This document shows positions 1 through 12,790 of a stretch of 64,000 nucleotides of DNA, piece after piece (the first letter of the stretch is position 1; each line of letters starts with the position of its first letter). This DNA is from Enoplosus armatus (Eukaryota; Chordata; Actinopteri; Centrarchiformes; Enoplosidae). Position numbers and translations under genes: made by a program. The stretch lies in NCBI RefSeq assembly GCF_043641665.1, contig NC_092189.1, forward strand, positions 19,015,333 through 19,079,332. The letters are read 5' to 3'. The notes under the pieces were generated by a model. That model made no database searches. It had not been told where the DNA came from and was given only the letters and a program-made list of their open reading frames with translations.

Positions 1-2649
1 GACATTCTGGTGTGTTATGCTAGTAGTGGTTAGACTTGCAGAGCTCTGGTAAACTGACATCTTTCTAACTCCCATACACTCCCCCAGATTTTTTACATTT
101 TCAGCCTCAACCGACGCTTACTCAAGTGACATCACTTGAGGCAATTTATCAGGTTTGGCACGGCTTCAGCCACAAAAGGCATTTTTTCATATATGTACTC
201 CCAAAACCTGTAAACAGAGTTTGTGTGAAATCAATCAGAGTGCCCCTTTTTTAGAGTATCTAAAATGCTTAAACATTATTATAATTTCTTGTCTTGGGTT
301 GGTTTGGATTAGAATTTAAATGCAGATTTTCTATGCAGTAGAACTTTTATCATGTGCGGTATGAGCAACAATAATTATTCATACAGCACAGAAAGCAATG
401 TTCCATATAGTGAGAGCCTTCACAGCCGTTTCATTAGCTGCATATCTTTAGGTGTCTTCAGAGCAACAATGAGCACATTGGAGCGAACAACTAGTTTTGC
501 CCCCAGGCTTTGTCAGAGTCATTCCTCCCATAAGAAGGCTGTTACTGAGTCAAACCTCGGTGAAACGTTTCCATTCTCAGCAAATACAGAATACTGCAAA
601 TCTCTGGAGGCTCAAACCACCCTTAGACGGCTGATTATAACTATTGGATTTTGAGTAAAAGATCAATCTGATTTAGCTTTGTGTTGATCTCACTCTCCCA
701 AAACATCCACGAGGGACCCAACAGTGTTATAGCTCGAATCTGGAGATTGCTGCCTACTGTTTTCCTGATTCTCCCTAAATGGGATGATGTTGCAAATTAA
801 AACATAATAAAAACATTATTCATTATTATGTTCAGAACTTAGAGCATCTACTAACACCCACAGTGACAGTTTGCGATGCCTCGTGGGCGCTAAAGGGGTC
901 AAGAGTGAGGAAAGGAGGGCTAAAAAGGAATAAAGGCATTTCTAAATGTTGCCTGTCCTCAATGCTAATTTGGCCTTTGTGGCAGAAGAAAACAATGGGG
1001 TGAAAATAATTTAACTGGCTGTCTTCAGCCAGAGGAGATGAGAAATAATGAGCAAATAGCAACAATAAAAGTGGAATAATACCAGGATTAGCAGTGGCCT
1101 CACAGGCTTCTGTCCAGCTTGGTTTATTATTTACAAGTTGTGTGCTCTGAGGCCTGCAGCTGGAGATAATAATATTGTCTTCGGCAGCAAAAGCAATAAG
1201 GGTAAGCAGAAAACTTCAGGCACACCCCACATCACTCTCCCTCTCCCTGGTGGAATATGTGGAGGAAGAAGAGGAGGATCATGGGTAGTCATTAGTGAGC
1301 TGGAGGTGATGCTTTTTATTGTTTATTGCTAATTCGTCTAGTTTCTGTGGAAGATGTATCCTGATGTGATCCTGGGGGGCGGGGATATAAGTGGGACTTC
1401 CCTGAACAATTTGAAGATAGAAGAATGTTGTTAATTTCTGCATAACTTTATTAAGTTTATTCCAAAATGTTCTTGAGGATTTTGGACAGATGGAAACTAT
1501 TTGGAAATACCCTAAGATCTGCCTTTTCACAGCTCAACAAAAGAGAAGCTTTTGTGCTCACTTCAAAAATGCACAATACGCCCTGTGAGACTTAAAGTTT
1601 GATAGCGTATGTTTGCTTCGTCATCTGGTCTTTTATACTTTACAGAACACTTTGGACCCATCAATCAACTGCCTGCTTTGTTCTTTGGAGTAATGTACTC
1701 ACACATATTCCCAGGACAGTGATGTGAAAGTTAAAAAACGTTGATATAAGCTGTTTCAGTATTTTAGAACACAACAATGCTTCAAAAAGCAGGTCATACA
1801 CAGATCTTGGATGAGTGTGTTGCATTGATTTATGCTCCCTTAAGATAGTTTTTAGCTCCATGGTGAAGTCTGGCAACTTCGGTCTGGAGGAGCCCATGAG
1901 TGTGTTGATTAGTCTCGCAGCACACAGAGCTGCTCTTCTTCTTCTTCTTCTTCTTCTTCTTCTTCGACTGAACCATCGTCAAAAATCCCTTTGTGTTAGA
2001 GGAGTTCATTGGCTGGCCAGTCCTCAGGGGTCACATAGACATTGCTGGCTGCTGAGGGGATTGCTGCAGGGCAGTAGGATTGGGGAGAGATCACAGACAA
2101 AGTGGGAGTTGCTGGTGGGTTCTCACAGCTCTGTAGCAAGCAAAATTAGCTACATGGTGACCCCTTTCTTTCTGGTTCCTATACCTGTGAGGAGTGCCTG
2201 AAAGCTCCTTTGAAAGGCAGAAAAGTTAGAACAAACACAGCACTTTATTATTATCATTATTATTATTAGTAATAGTAGTACCAATCGTCTGTCAATACAA
2301 GTCAAATGAGTGCTGTAAGTAGCAGAAACTGTGTGCATCTTGTAACAGAGTAGATAAACAGCAACAAACTTAGCTGATGTTTGTAGGGACTGTAATGAGA
2401 TGTTGACTTTCCCTGCAGGATGTCAGGTTAATAAAAAGTATCAGGTAAACACATTTCTAATAAATCCATTGTTCCCAAGCAGTGTCTCATTAGTAATTTC
2501 ACAGCTTGAACCAAACAAGAAAAAAAAGCACTCAAGTAATATTTTTGGAGAAATCATGGAAACATGCTTTTATTTTTGCCTCCGACTGCGTCACTTAGGT
2601 GCATGCTGATTTGTAATTTGCTCACAGTCGACAAAGTTTTAGAAAAATT
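1..2649. other. non-coding flank, no gene recognised
   Basis: Short reading frames only, with no recognisable domain. The 128-residue frame at 1815-2201 reads through a (CTT)n microsatellite as a leucine run. No RNA gene or intact transposon was seen. Confidence 0.6.
1935..1965. repeat. (CTT)n microsatellite
   Basis: About ten uninterrupted CTT units. They generate a spurious polyleucine stretch in one plus-strand frame. Confidence 0.95.
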
Positions 2650-2828
2650 ATTCATCAGTAAATAGTGAAGAAATTCTTGCTTTGTCTGACCAACAGTCCA
2701 CATGAAACTTGAAATGCAGCAAATCCTCACAATTGATAAACTGGAGTGTTTAATAGCTTCTCAAAGTTGCTCAGTGATTTTCTTTCTACTAATCTACAAA
2801 TTGATGAATCATTTCAGCTCTAATGGCA
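2650..2828. repeat. decayed teleost interspersed repeat
   Basis: The segment from 'tgaccaacagtccac' to 'gaatcatttcagctctaa' resembles, from memory, a repeat very common in teleost genomes that ends in a 'cgattaatcgtttcagctctaa'-like sequence. The copy is short and diverged. It has no coding capacity and the class was not determined. Confidence 0.5.
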
Positions 2829-4148
2829 ACCTTTAAGTAATTTGGGTAACAGTAGCTATGGTGATAAAGCAGGTCGCTAGTTCAATTCTCAGTGTGTCTG
2901 TGACCAAGACAATAATGCCATTTTCATGTCATGTTGGAGTTATAACGTAATTGCCACTTTCTGACTTCCATCTTGCCACTAATAAAGTTGTAGTGCCTGA
3001 AAAACAAACAAACATGGACATTTCACGTCAGACAATGTCCCTCGTTAAAGATATAAAATTCCAATTTTTAATGAATATAGTGTTAATATATTGTCAATTC
3101 TTCCCATGCAACTTGATGTGGCCCAAATGATAAGTTCAGTTCTTAGCATGGCAGCTCTGCCATAAAGCACTGTACTGTATAAATGCAGCCTTTTTTTTTT
3201 TTTTACCATCATGCACTTCTTGTATGAAACTTTTACATCAAGGTCAGAATCAGATTGCTGTTTTTCTACTGAGGTCAATTAAAGAGCACTAATTTTTCTT
3301 TGTGACATTCGTGCTGTGAAAAAAAAAAAAAATACAACCAAGACCGTAACTAATACACGTGTTACAGGGACTGCAATATTTCACGTTTAGTGCATGGTGA
3401 CTATGATAAACAGCAGGGTACATATATTACTCAAGTATACATTCAGCAAGGTCTTACGTCACCTTGGGAATAGATATAACTTTATCTTTCCATAACTCTT
3501 CCCTTAACAACTGTATGTAAAGAAGTGGGTTTTTTTTTTTATCAGGCATTTCACAATTCGCATATTTGATTCAGTGTGTCTCAAAAGAACACAATGTTTC
3601 TTATCCCTCATCACAACTGACAGACAAAGCAAAAATGCATCTCAGTGAAGCAATCCACTCTTGACTGGCTATGGCTCCCATGAGAGAACATTCTCCCCAC
3701 AACAATGAGCTACTTAGACTGCCAGAGGACACAATGCCTGTGCAAAGAACAGAGATAAAAAGACAAGCTAGATGTGGGGAGGATAGATGAGGAAAGGGAG
3801 GTTATGAATTTAACACAGAACAGATGTGAGACGTATTGCGCCCCGGAACGAATGAAGAGATCATCTATAGCATCCAAATGTTGAATCAAAGCGCACATGA
3901 TGGGAATTAAACCCAGCAATTAAAGAGATGATCAGTGCCATGCTACCATATGTAACGGGGGACACATGGATCACTGGGCTGATTTAAAGCACAGGCAGGT
4001 AGATTAAAGATGTGATGACTTACTCTGGCGTTCAAGGAGAAGCGAAAAATGAATAGCTGACGTCAAAAGATAAAATGAAATTTAAAAAAAGGGCTATTAC
4101 ACACAACAGATCCTCCACCATGAAATGTTGTCTTGATGAGATCTTTAC

Positions 4149-4865
4149 TATGGTGGGAAGGAACAGAGTACATTCACTCAAGTTCTGTACTTACTGAGCC
4201 TGTTTTATTTACTGTGACATAACTATTTATATATATCACATAGAAACAAGCTGAGAAAACCAATTGAAAGCACTTATGCAGGGCTTTTACACAGTATCTC
4301 ATTGACTGAAGGAAGAAAACAACAACTTCACCTTTGCTCCCGTCGTAATTACTACTGCCTCAGGAGGGCTTCGTCACATGAACATAAACATATGCCGTTT
4401 TGGGGCACTTGCTGAACTGACAGATGTTGTCGTTCTTCTTGGGAGGACAGTCGTTCAAATAGGTCAAACTCTTCAATATTTCACAAATAATTAAATATTA
4501 GAGAAAAGTACAAAAAAATAAAACAGATTTGTGTAGCAGAACTTTGTTTTTTCTTCTTTCCTCTCCTTTTAATCACATGGGGACCCCTCAGATTTATCTT
4601 GTGACACTTTAAGGGGGTCTAACCCCTACATCTGAACTACCAAACTGTATGTAAAGTAGTTAACACTGGCTCGCTGTTTACACATTAACTCATCAGTATT
4701 AGCAACCTAATAATGTCATGCAATAAGTCAGTCACAGGGGACATTTTACTGCAGAATCAGTACTTTTGATACTTTAAGTACATTTTGCTGACCAATACTT
4801 CTTTACTTTTACTTAAGTAGGATTTAGGAGCTTAGAAAAGGATCTGAATACTTCTTCCACCACTG
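4149..4865. mobile_element. non-autonomous inverted-repeat element, copy 1
   Basis: The left end reads TATGGTGGGAAGGAACAG and the right end CTTCTTCCACCACTG, so the termini are imperfect inverted repeats. The right half (dense 'acttttactt' and 'agtacatttt' motifs) is shared with a second copy at 17553-18127. The family is, from memory, an abundant teleost MITE-like DNA element. The middle (about 4230-4500) looks unrelated to the second copy and may be a nested insertion. No target-site duplication could be seen and there is no transposase. Confidence 0.6.
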
Positions 4866-6599
4866 AAACTTCAGTCTTTAAATGAAAACCCCCGAGAGTC
4901 AAATCTTTAGTCATTTCAAGCCGACCGTACCGAGATCAGTCGCATGGAAATATTTGAATGAATCAGTGGATTGGAAATAAAGGCAAGATGCAAAGTCAAA
5001 AATGTTTTAGTGAGACATCAAAACCTTATCATTAAATATGATTCTCCACTGAGCCACACAAGGAGACTCTCCTTGCTTGTCTGAACTGAAGATCTATAGT
5101 GACCTTGCGAAGGACTAAGCAAGCAGAAAAATTTAATGAATTCATACAGAAACTCTTGTGAGAGGTTGAATCAGCATTTTGTCATATTATATTAATGTAA
5201 ATGTTTAATCTCCTTCCACATTATATTTTATCCTCCCCTTCCTGGACAGCACATCTACACATGGAAAACAATGACAGTTATCTCCTCAGGCCGGTTTCTG
5301 TTGACCCTCTCATCTGGCCGCATATATATTTCATTGGGTCCATTAAAGAACTTCAATTACACAGTCATTTCAATGACCTTGACAGAGTGAGGTAAAAATC
5401 AATAGATGCCTTCGTTTTTATTTTTTTTCCAATCCATACAGGTCACTCCCGTCCCGTGCCCTAATTCTTTGACAAAGGATTACTGAGCTTCATCATCTCG
5501 CTGACAAAAAAAAGAGAGATGCCCATAAAAGCAAAAGAACAGATTTATTTAATCTCCTCCTTGATAATTTGGTCTATATATCAACCTTTCTGGACACCAG
5601 AGCTCCATGTTACACAGACATATTGACGAATGGAGGGTTATTGTCAACTGCACATTTAGGAGTTTCATTGTTATTGCCTTGCTCAAAGCAATACATGTTA
5701 GTGTTGATGCAATATCGCCACCGTACTGCGATTTTTGGGGCGAACCACTCATTGAGCTTAAACAAGGTTGTTGGATTTTTTTACTATAAAGCCACTGACT
5801 GCGTGGGCAGACGTTCTGAATACTGGTGTAAATTTGTCCGGGTGAGTTAAAAGTTAGAACAGAATACAACACCATGGAAACAGGCACCATAACGAGCACA
5901 CAATCTTCATCACAACAGCAACAATCCAGAAGCATCTGTCTGCCAAACCAAACTGCTTTCATTAAAGAGATGCAAAATACACGACTTGGCCCCATTCAGC
6001 AGGACAAGTTTCTTCTCTCCGGTGAACATGTGCCAGTATTAAGAGATTGGCATTTTCAGACTCATTATCGAAGTCATTACAGAGTTCCACCACAAGACAA
6101 ACTAACTACACTGTGACAAAAACTACCAGCTGCCAAAAGTCTGTTCGATGTTCCCGGTGGCTTCACCTCCAAGGAATCATTACAGTTTTGTGTATTTGTG
6201 CCCATTTAAATGTCTCCATTTTTTGAGACTGTCCTCGCCAGAGAAACAGCGCTGGTCATTTGCTCAAAACTGCCTGTTTAAAATGAGGCATGTGACCTAG
6301 TTTCCTGACAAGTGCCCTCTTGTGACCTCTTGTAATTGTGCGAATAATGACTATCCTGTCCAAGCAGCGAAGGCGAAAGAAGCTGTAAAAAGTCTCAGGG
6401 TGGAAGACGAGGAGGATGGTTGGTTGCACAAAGTACATGACTTTTACACTGGAGACCACAGTTTGTGTTAGTTTTACTTTCTTTTAACCTTTTTCTAACC
6501 TTTATCAATTAGTTTTAGTGTCATTTTGAAACCTGAATTAATCATTTTTTTTTAGATTTTTGTGCAAAAATCATCCAACTCAGCAGCTTTAAGGAGCAT
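4866..6599. other. non-coding stretch, no gene recognised
   Basis: Holds the longest non-lingo2 reading frame of the window (148 residues, minus strand, 5549-5995). That frame shows no domain, signal or family resemblance and is probably chance. No repeat or RNA gene was identified. Confidence 0.5.
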
Positions 6600-6965
6600 T
6601 TTAGCCTCTCAGTGTAGTTCAGTCTGACAGCTGTTTCCAGTGAAATAGCCTTAATAAACCTACTGTACGCTGCCTGCCTAGCACCAAACTGCAGGCACAC
6701 ATAATTAGCAGCTAGCTGGTGAAAAAAGTTTAATCTAACAAGCTAAAGTTGTAGATATTTTTGTTGGTGGAGACTAAAACAGAGCTAAAAAAGTATGAAC
6801 TGGAGAAAAATACATCTCCTAATGAATGAGAATGTTTTGGGGATCTACTGGATGTGTAAGTAGGCTATATAGCTATAAAAGCTGGTGATACGGTGGTTGC
6901 TATCAGCTTGTTTTGATGTTTTTCTGCCCCCTTGAGGCCAAAAATTGTTTAATGCAGCTTTATCT
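6600..6965. repeat. decayed teleost interspersed repeat
   Basis: Segments such as 'ttggtggagactaaaacagag' and the end 'cccccttgaggccaaaaatt..aatgcagcttta' resemble, from memory, a widespread teleost repeat. The copy is heavily mutated, the boundaries are approximate and it has no coding capacity. Confidence 0.45.
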
Positions 6966-8448
6966 GTTCATAATACCAGGAGCATAAAGAGCTGATGCAT
7001 GTGAATGGCATCACCGCAAACCAAAATCAGACACTGAAGCTAAACATTTTAATATGGTGTGTGGATGCTTTCCTGTTCATTTTCAATTCATCTCACACAT
7101 AGACGATCTCACTTGGGCCAAAAATGAAAATCCCAACTAACTTAATAAATAAGTAACTGTAACACATATTTGGAGTTGCATTGACATATTTAACTTGTGC
7201 ACCACGTCAAAAAGCGTCTCCTAGTACCTTTTCAACATGGCCAGAAGATCTCAGCTAAAAGTAAATGTGAATATTTTGTCCTCATGTAACTCTGAAGTAA
7301 CTCTGAAGTTACATGAGGACATGGACTGTGCTTCACCACTTGTTTATGTTAAGCGCTGAGAAAAACATCCTGTGAGAGAGACGGAAGGAGAAAATTCACC
7401 TGCATTCATGAAAGATAATACTGTATAGAGTTAGTGCATATTCATTATCATGATCGTAGGTATTTGCAGTGTCCACCTGAGGATGTAATTTAACGTGATA
7501 CAAATGGTGTGTTTTGTCATTTTCTTTTCTTCCATTTGTTTGCAAAATCAGAGCAGCATCTGTAAAATTAGCAAACAATATTAGATCATTTGACATGTGG
7601 GAACACCAGTTTTCAATGTATGCCGTTGTCTACAGAGTTCACCTGCAGATTAGTTTGATTTTGCTCTCTAACTGCTGTAATTGTACAAAGATGTCAAATA
7701 TTTTGGGGTGTTTGTTTTCTTGTTATTAATGTTTGTATATATATTTGTAAGCCATTACAGCAGTTCACGTACAAAAGCTTCTGCTCCGAGTCTTAAATTT
7801 CATGGGACGCCGCTGTTGACTTCCCCATTTAGTATTCATCTATCTGATGCTCCTTTCATTTGAATACTAGGTGCCAAGTGCAGTTCCTCTGTTCATGAAT
7901 AACTCATGCTTTACCCAGGGGTTTTTTGTCTAATCTTAGACATTTAAGGGGAACACAGAGATACAAATGGAATACGTGGATTTAGTCCAATTTAAATGAG
8001 AAGCCTCATTCCTGCGTCTGTTTCAAATAAAATTAAATTTACAGCTTTTAACCACAAATAGCTTTCTTCAACGCAGAACAGAAATAAGAACCAACCAGTT
8101 TATTGTTTGTCACTGGACACCGTTACATGCAATATATGGAGGTGTATTCTTTCTTTCTTTTTATGATACAAGTTACAGTTACCTAGTTTATATAGCGGGG
8201 GAGGACTTAACCATTAGCTAAAGTGGGCAACTGCCTGGGGCCTCTAATAGCTACAGATATAATATGACGTTTAGATAAAATAAATATAAAATTATCTTCC
8301 CCTCTTCCCATCCCATCTTCTTCTCTGTTCTTCCTCTTGTGTGTAGAGTCCAGCCCAGGTTTTTGCTGTAGAGAGGAGGTCATACAGCTCAGGTCCTCGA
8401 CGTTTTGACAGCATCGGGAAGTAGCACAACATTTTCCCAGATCGCTTC

Positions 8449-8451
<3 letters not shown>
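6966..8451. other. non-coding stretch with one perfect hairpin
   Basis: No gene recognised. It contains a 15-bp perfect inverted repeat built around an 11-bp tandem duplication (7277-7321), described in the findings. Confidence 0.55.
7277..7321. repeat. perfect 15-bp inverted repeat with tandem 11-mers
   Basis: The arm TGTCCTCATGTAACT (7277-7291) is exactly complementary to AGTTACATGAGGACA (7307-7321), with a 15-base loop. The 11-mer AACTCTGAAGT occurs twice in tandem (7288-7298 and 7299-7309), spanning arm and loop. Confidence 0.9.

Positions 8452-8506
<55 letters not shown>
8452..8506. repeat. (AT)n microsatellite
   Basis: About 55 bases of uninterrupted AT dinucleotide. It produces an artefactual Ile-Tyr run in one frame. 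Confidence 0.95.
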
Positions 8507-8510
<4 letters not shown>

Positions 8511-8524
8511 ATTCTGTCTACCTA

Positions 8525-8768
8525 TACTGTCATTCTTTACTGTTGTTTTTGTCTACTCTGTACACACAACATCAATTGCTGCTCTGTCCATCCATGAAGA
8601 GGGACCCCTCCTCTGATTCACTTGAAGTTTATCCCTTTTTTTCCCTTTAAAAGTTGTTCTGGAAGTTTCACCTTAACCAAATCGAGGGTGTAAGAATGGA
8701 GGGTGTCATAGGATGTACAGATTGTAAAGCCCTTAGAGAAAAAAATTATGATTCAATTGACTTCACTT
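8525..8768 (+). repeat. teleost interspersed repeat, copy A
   Basis: Shares with 44160-44390 the core 'gaagaggga.ccc' and the tail 'TGTACAGATTGTAAAGCCC', with similar order and spacing. From memory this matches the 3' part of an abundant teleost retroposon whose tail reads 'gtaaagccct...aataaaattgatt'. The class is not certain and there is no coding capacity. Confidence 0.6.
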
Positions 8769-11700
8769 ACAGTATTTTTAAAACACATATAATCTAGAAA
8801 CACTAGCGGAGGAACAAGCTGGTTCAGGGAGCAGTTTTGTGTAGGAATAGATAATAAAACATCCATCTATGCATCCATGGCAATCAGTAACCTCCTTAAC
8901 GTTATCAATTAGAAATGCTGATAATGAGGCATGCACAAGGCCTCTGGGGGTTGCCTGGGGACCTCAAATTAATACATTTAATCAAATCATTTTTTTTGAA
9001 TATCTTTAGGGAGCTCTAGTGTGAAAATAACTTATGGAAATTTGGAACTTTTGTGGAGACAAGTAATCCACCACAATGTGCTTTTAGTCACTTTAAAATG
9101 ATTTTGAATCATCGTGTTGCACTACTGTGGTGCATTTAACAATGTTCTTATATCCGACATCTGAGAGTCAGCTGGTCAGAAGCATTGCATTAATTATTTG
9201 ACAGAACATCAAACTAAGACAAACAATAAAACAGACTTTGTAAAGGGGAAAATAAAAAGTTGTTCAAAGTGTTTGGCAGCTGACCTTTAATGTACAAACA
9301 GATTTTTTTCTTTTCATTTTCTACTACATTACCATGTAAACAGAGCTTTGTCAAACAGCTAAAGGCTACAATGTGTTCACTGTGATGGATTAACTAAAAA
9401 AAATAAGGGTTTTCATACTGTTATAAAATTGAATTGAAACCACTGGCAGCCCAGAAACCAGGAAAATCAATCTTAAACTTGCTGTTAGCTTGCTGCATGT
9501 TTCAGAAAATGGTCAACAATAAGGTGGAACATTTTTTAATTGTAGTAAAACAGCTACAAACAGGCAACACCAGCAGTATGATGCTTTGTGACAGGTGCAT
9601 TAGAGGATTTACCAGCCACTGCACCTGAAGGAGAACAGGGTTTGTTTCCTGCCCTTGTTGACCGTAAGGTAGCTTCTGTCACCATCTCCTGTAAACAGGC
9701 AGTGGTCTCCTCTCTCTGTGCCCATCTGTGCCTCTTCCTGCTTCATCTCTCAGGTTAGGCAGCGATATCCATGCATCAGACGCTCCTCTGAGGCGCCTCA
9801 TGGCTGTGGCTGCAAGTCTTCCAAAATGGGTGCAGCTGTCCTGGCTGGATGCCGGAAAGTTAAGCTCTGATCTGGCTACACAAGAGGCCTTTCTCTCTGC
9901 AGTCGGTTCCTTAGGTTTCTGCTCACATGACGCGACACAGTGCTGCTTATTGTCCGTGGGGAAATTCAGTTTGAAAAGACTCAGAAGTTGTTTGGCACTG
10001 AAACAGTATAGTGCATGTCATACATTAATAGTGGGCAACAGATAAAGGAACACAGATGAGTTAGCATCTGTGCACTTGTTATATCGTTATCTCTTCATCA
10101 TATAATAAGGCAATGATTCACAAAATACAGAGAAAGTTTTTTAACTGTGATCTCATGGTTTCTAATCTATTATTAATATAGTTACAGAAAATACTACCTC
10201 AAAATGCACAAAACGTTTTCAAAGTTTTCTCAGTTTGAAGTAATTTCCTGAATTATTCCCACATATTATATTCAAGGTAGTGTACTAAACCGGCAGTTCA
10301 TGCAAAAATATATTATAACTGTTTCACAATTTCATCTCACACACACACAAAAAAGGACATTTGAACTTCTCTGCAGGTTGTAAGTGAGTGTTGAAGCAGA
10401 TGTTGCATCGGTACATTTAAATCTGTGACATTCCTGGAGCTATTGTTCATCATTTGAATAAATCTAATATTTGAACTAGTTTCATGTATTTGTTTGGCAG
10501 CCTCTTTTGATTGTTTTCCTTTTTAGAAAATGAGTGCATTACATGTACTAACAAGAACAGGAGGAAGGAAATAATTAAAACCTTCTTTTCACAGACATGC
10601 AGCTTCTTAAGAGAATATATTTCTCAATCATTACAGATCACCTACAGCTCTCTTTTGTGGATAATATAGTTACACTCTTAAAAAAACAGTGATAGCTTTG
10701 TGTAAGATCGTTACCATTGTCACCTAAGTGACGGTATGAACTGATTTTGTTTAAAGTCATTTACACACAAAGTTATCAAGAAAAGGATAAAACTCTTTTA
10801 TTGTTTGACTTTCAAAGTATGTGAATAAACTTGATGAAAAGTCATTTTTGCACCCAGACATTTATTGTTGTTATAAAATGCTGCTTCAGAAAGCACTTGA
10901 GATGGCAGTAAAACAAGCTGTGCAGTGACAGCTGTCAGATGATTTCTAGTATACAGATGGTTCATGGTGGCTGAAAAGTACTCAAGGTGTCATCAAGTCT
11001 CTCCAAACTTTCTTTTCGTTTTTAGATTTGGGACAAAAAAAAAACATTCTTTTTTTGCCATGACATTCAACAGTGTGGTCCCACAAAACAATAAAATGGA
11101 TACATGTATTCATGTGTATGATTTTATAAACATTTCAAATTTGATGGCATAAAAGAGAGTTTTTTTTGTACATTCTGGCCCATTTTGTAAAGCTTCACTA
11201 AAAAGACGACACTACAGGTTATTGAATCACAATATACTACACTACCCATTTAAGTACAAATGTCACTGATTTGGTGCTCCTGCTCTCCAATATCCTGCTT
11301 ATCTGCATGTAGTGCAATCTTCCATCATTATGCAAAAGCATTTTCATTGGCACTTGACCTTACAGCGCAGACAGCACATGATAATGAAAGGCATTTATAT
11401 GAGCTACTGAAATATAAATAGATTATGTGTGAGACGGTGTAAGAAACTGTTGAAATACCCCTACAGATGTGTTAATCTCACTTTATTTATCCTGCCTCCT
11501 GTGTGCACAAGTTTGGTATGTATGCACTACAGTGACGTGGCGTGACTTTTCCACTAGGTGGAGCTACTAAATCTTGGCATGCTATCCGCCATACTGTCAC
11601 GTAAAAATACTATGCTGAGAGTCTCTACCGCGTTTTGGTGTCATTTACGGGCGCGCTGCTTCTGTCCTCTGTTCGCATGTTTCTGTTATAAGTATGATTT

Positions 11701-12479
11701 ATGTAGTAACAACTTAAATGTATACACACACAACAATAACATTGACGATTTTTCATTAAAATATGTATTTCACAATTGGAATTGCAGGGCGCCCCAACGC
11801 CCTTAATGGACCACACCCCACTGATGCACCATCTTGGACATATTGTGACATAAAGAAAGGAAGGCCTTTACTCAGTGGGAAAGGGGATACCCAAAAAACT
11901 GCAAAATCACAGCAGTCACCAAAAACAGACAATTATTAGATGTTTAAACGTGCATCACATGTTGCCAGTGTCAATGGAGGGTGGCCCATCGTCAGCCACA
12001 CCCTGCTCCAGGAACTAGACTAATATACAAGATTTCTACAACAAGAAATAAATGACACTAATACAAGCATACAAATGCTCCAGAAAAAAACTATATCAAA
12101 TAAATCAAAAGGGGGACAAAACAGCAGCAGGTATCCTGCAATAACAAATACTATTTATTGATACATAATCAATTGAAAGGGACAATCCTGGGTTATTCAA
12201 ACAGTCTGTATTATGTAAAACAAAACAGCTCAGCGTCTATGATGACCTGATCATTTGTGTATAGGAAGAGATGCTATTTATAAGCTTACCAATCCTCAAC
12301 GTTGACGTTATGTTGGTAAATTTGAACAGACCAGAGAAGATTTGCACATTAGTATATGTGGAGAGCTTTCTGCAAGTAAGAAGTTTTTTGCATTTCACTG
12401 CAGTCAGAAAAGAGTAAAAGAAAATACAACTAATTTGTGTTTCTTGAAGTGACATTTACATGGTCACTTATATGTAACA

Positions 12480-12496
12480 CCCCCCCCCCCCCCCCC
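12480..12496. repeat. poly-C tract (17 C)
   Basis: Seventeen consecutive C. It lies about 275 bases from a G20 tract on the same strand, so the two are complementary. Confidence 0.95.
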
Positions 12497-12770
12497 GAAA
12501 ATGAGAAAATAGTCTCTCTTTTCTCGAAAAACATTCTGCAGATTCATAGCTTTTACTGGGCAGTAATTCCTTCTTAAACAGATGCCCTGAAACACAGAAA
12601 CACACATTCGCAGAGTTAAATAAATATTGCCTTATGGTAAACACTTAGTGCGTTGGATGCAGGTGGAGATTATAGAGGGATTAAACCTCAAAACATCCTG
12701 GCAGACGCTCTGTGCCTTTAAAATAGCACATGTTCCCATAAATTCTTGGGTCAAACCACTTCAATGAAAT

Positions 12771-12790
12771 GGGGGGGGGGGGGGGGGGGG
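12771..12790. repeat. poly-G tract (20 G)
   Basis: Twenty consecutive G. Capable of G-quadruplex formation. Homopolymer length in an assembly may be inaccurate. Confidence 0.95.

Noticed and set aside
1815..2201. 128-residue frame with polyleucine
   Set aside because: The leucine run is a (CTT)n microsatellite and the rest shows no family features.
2870..2910. 'ctagttcaattctcagtgtg', SINE B-box-like
   Set aside because: Too short and isolated to call as a tRNA-derived element.
5549..5995. 148-residue minus-strand frame
   Set aside because: No recognisable domain or homology, skewed cysteine-rich content, and a length reachable by chance among about a hundred frames in this window.
8405..8650. 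81-residue frame with an Ile-Tyr run
   Set aside because: Produced by an (AT)n microsatellite.
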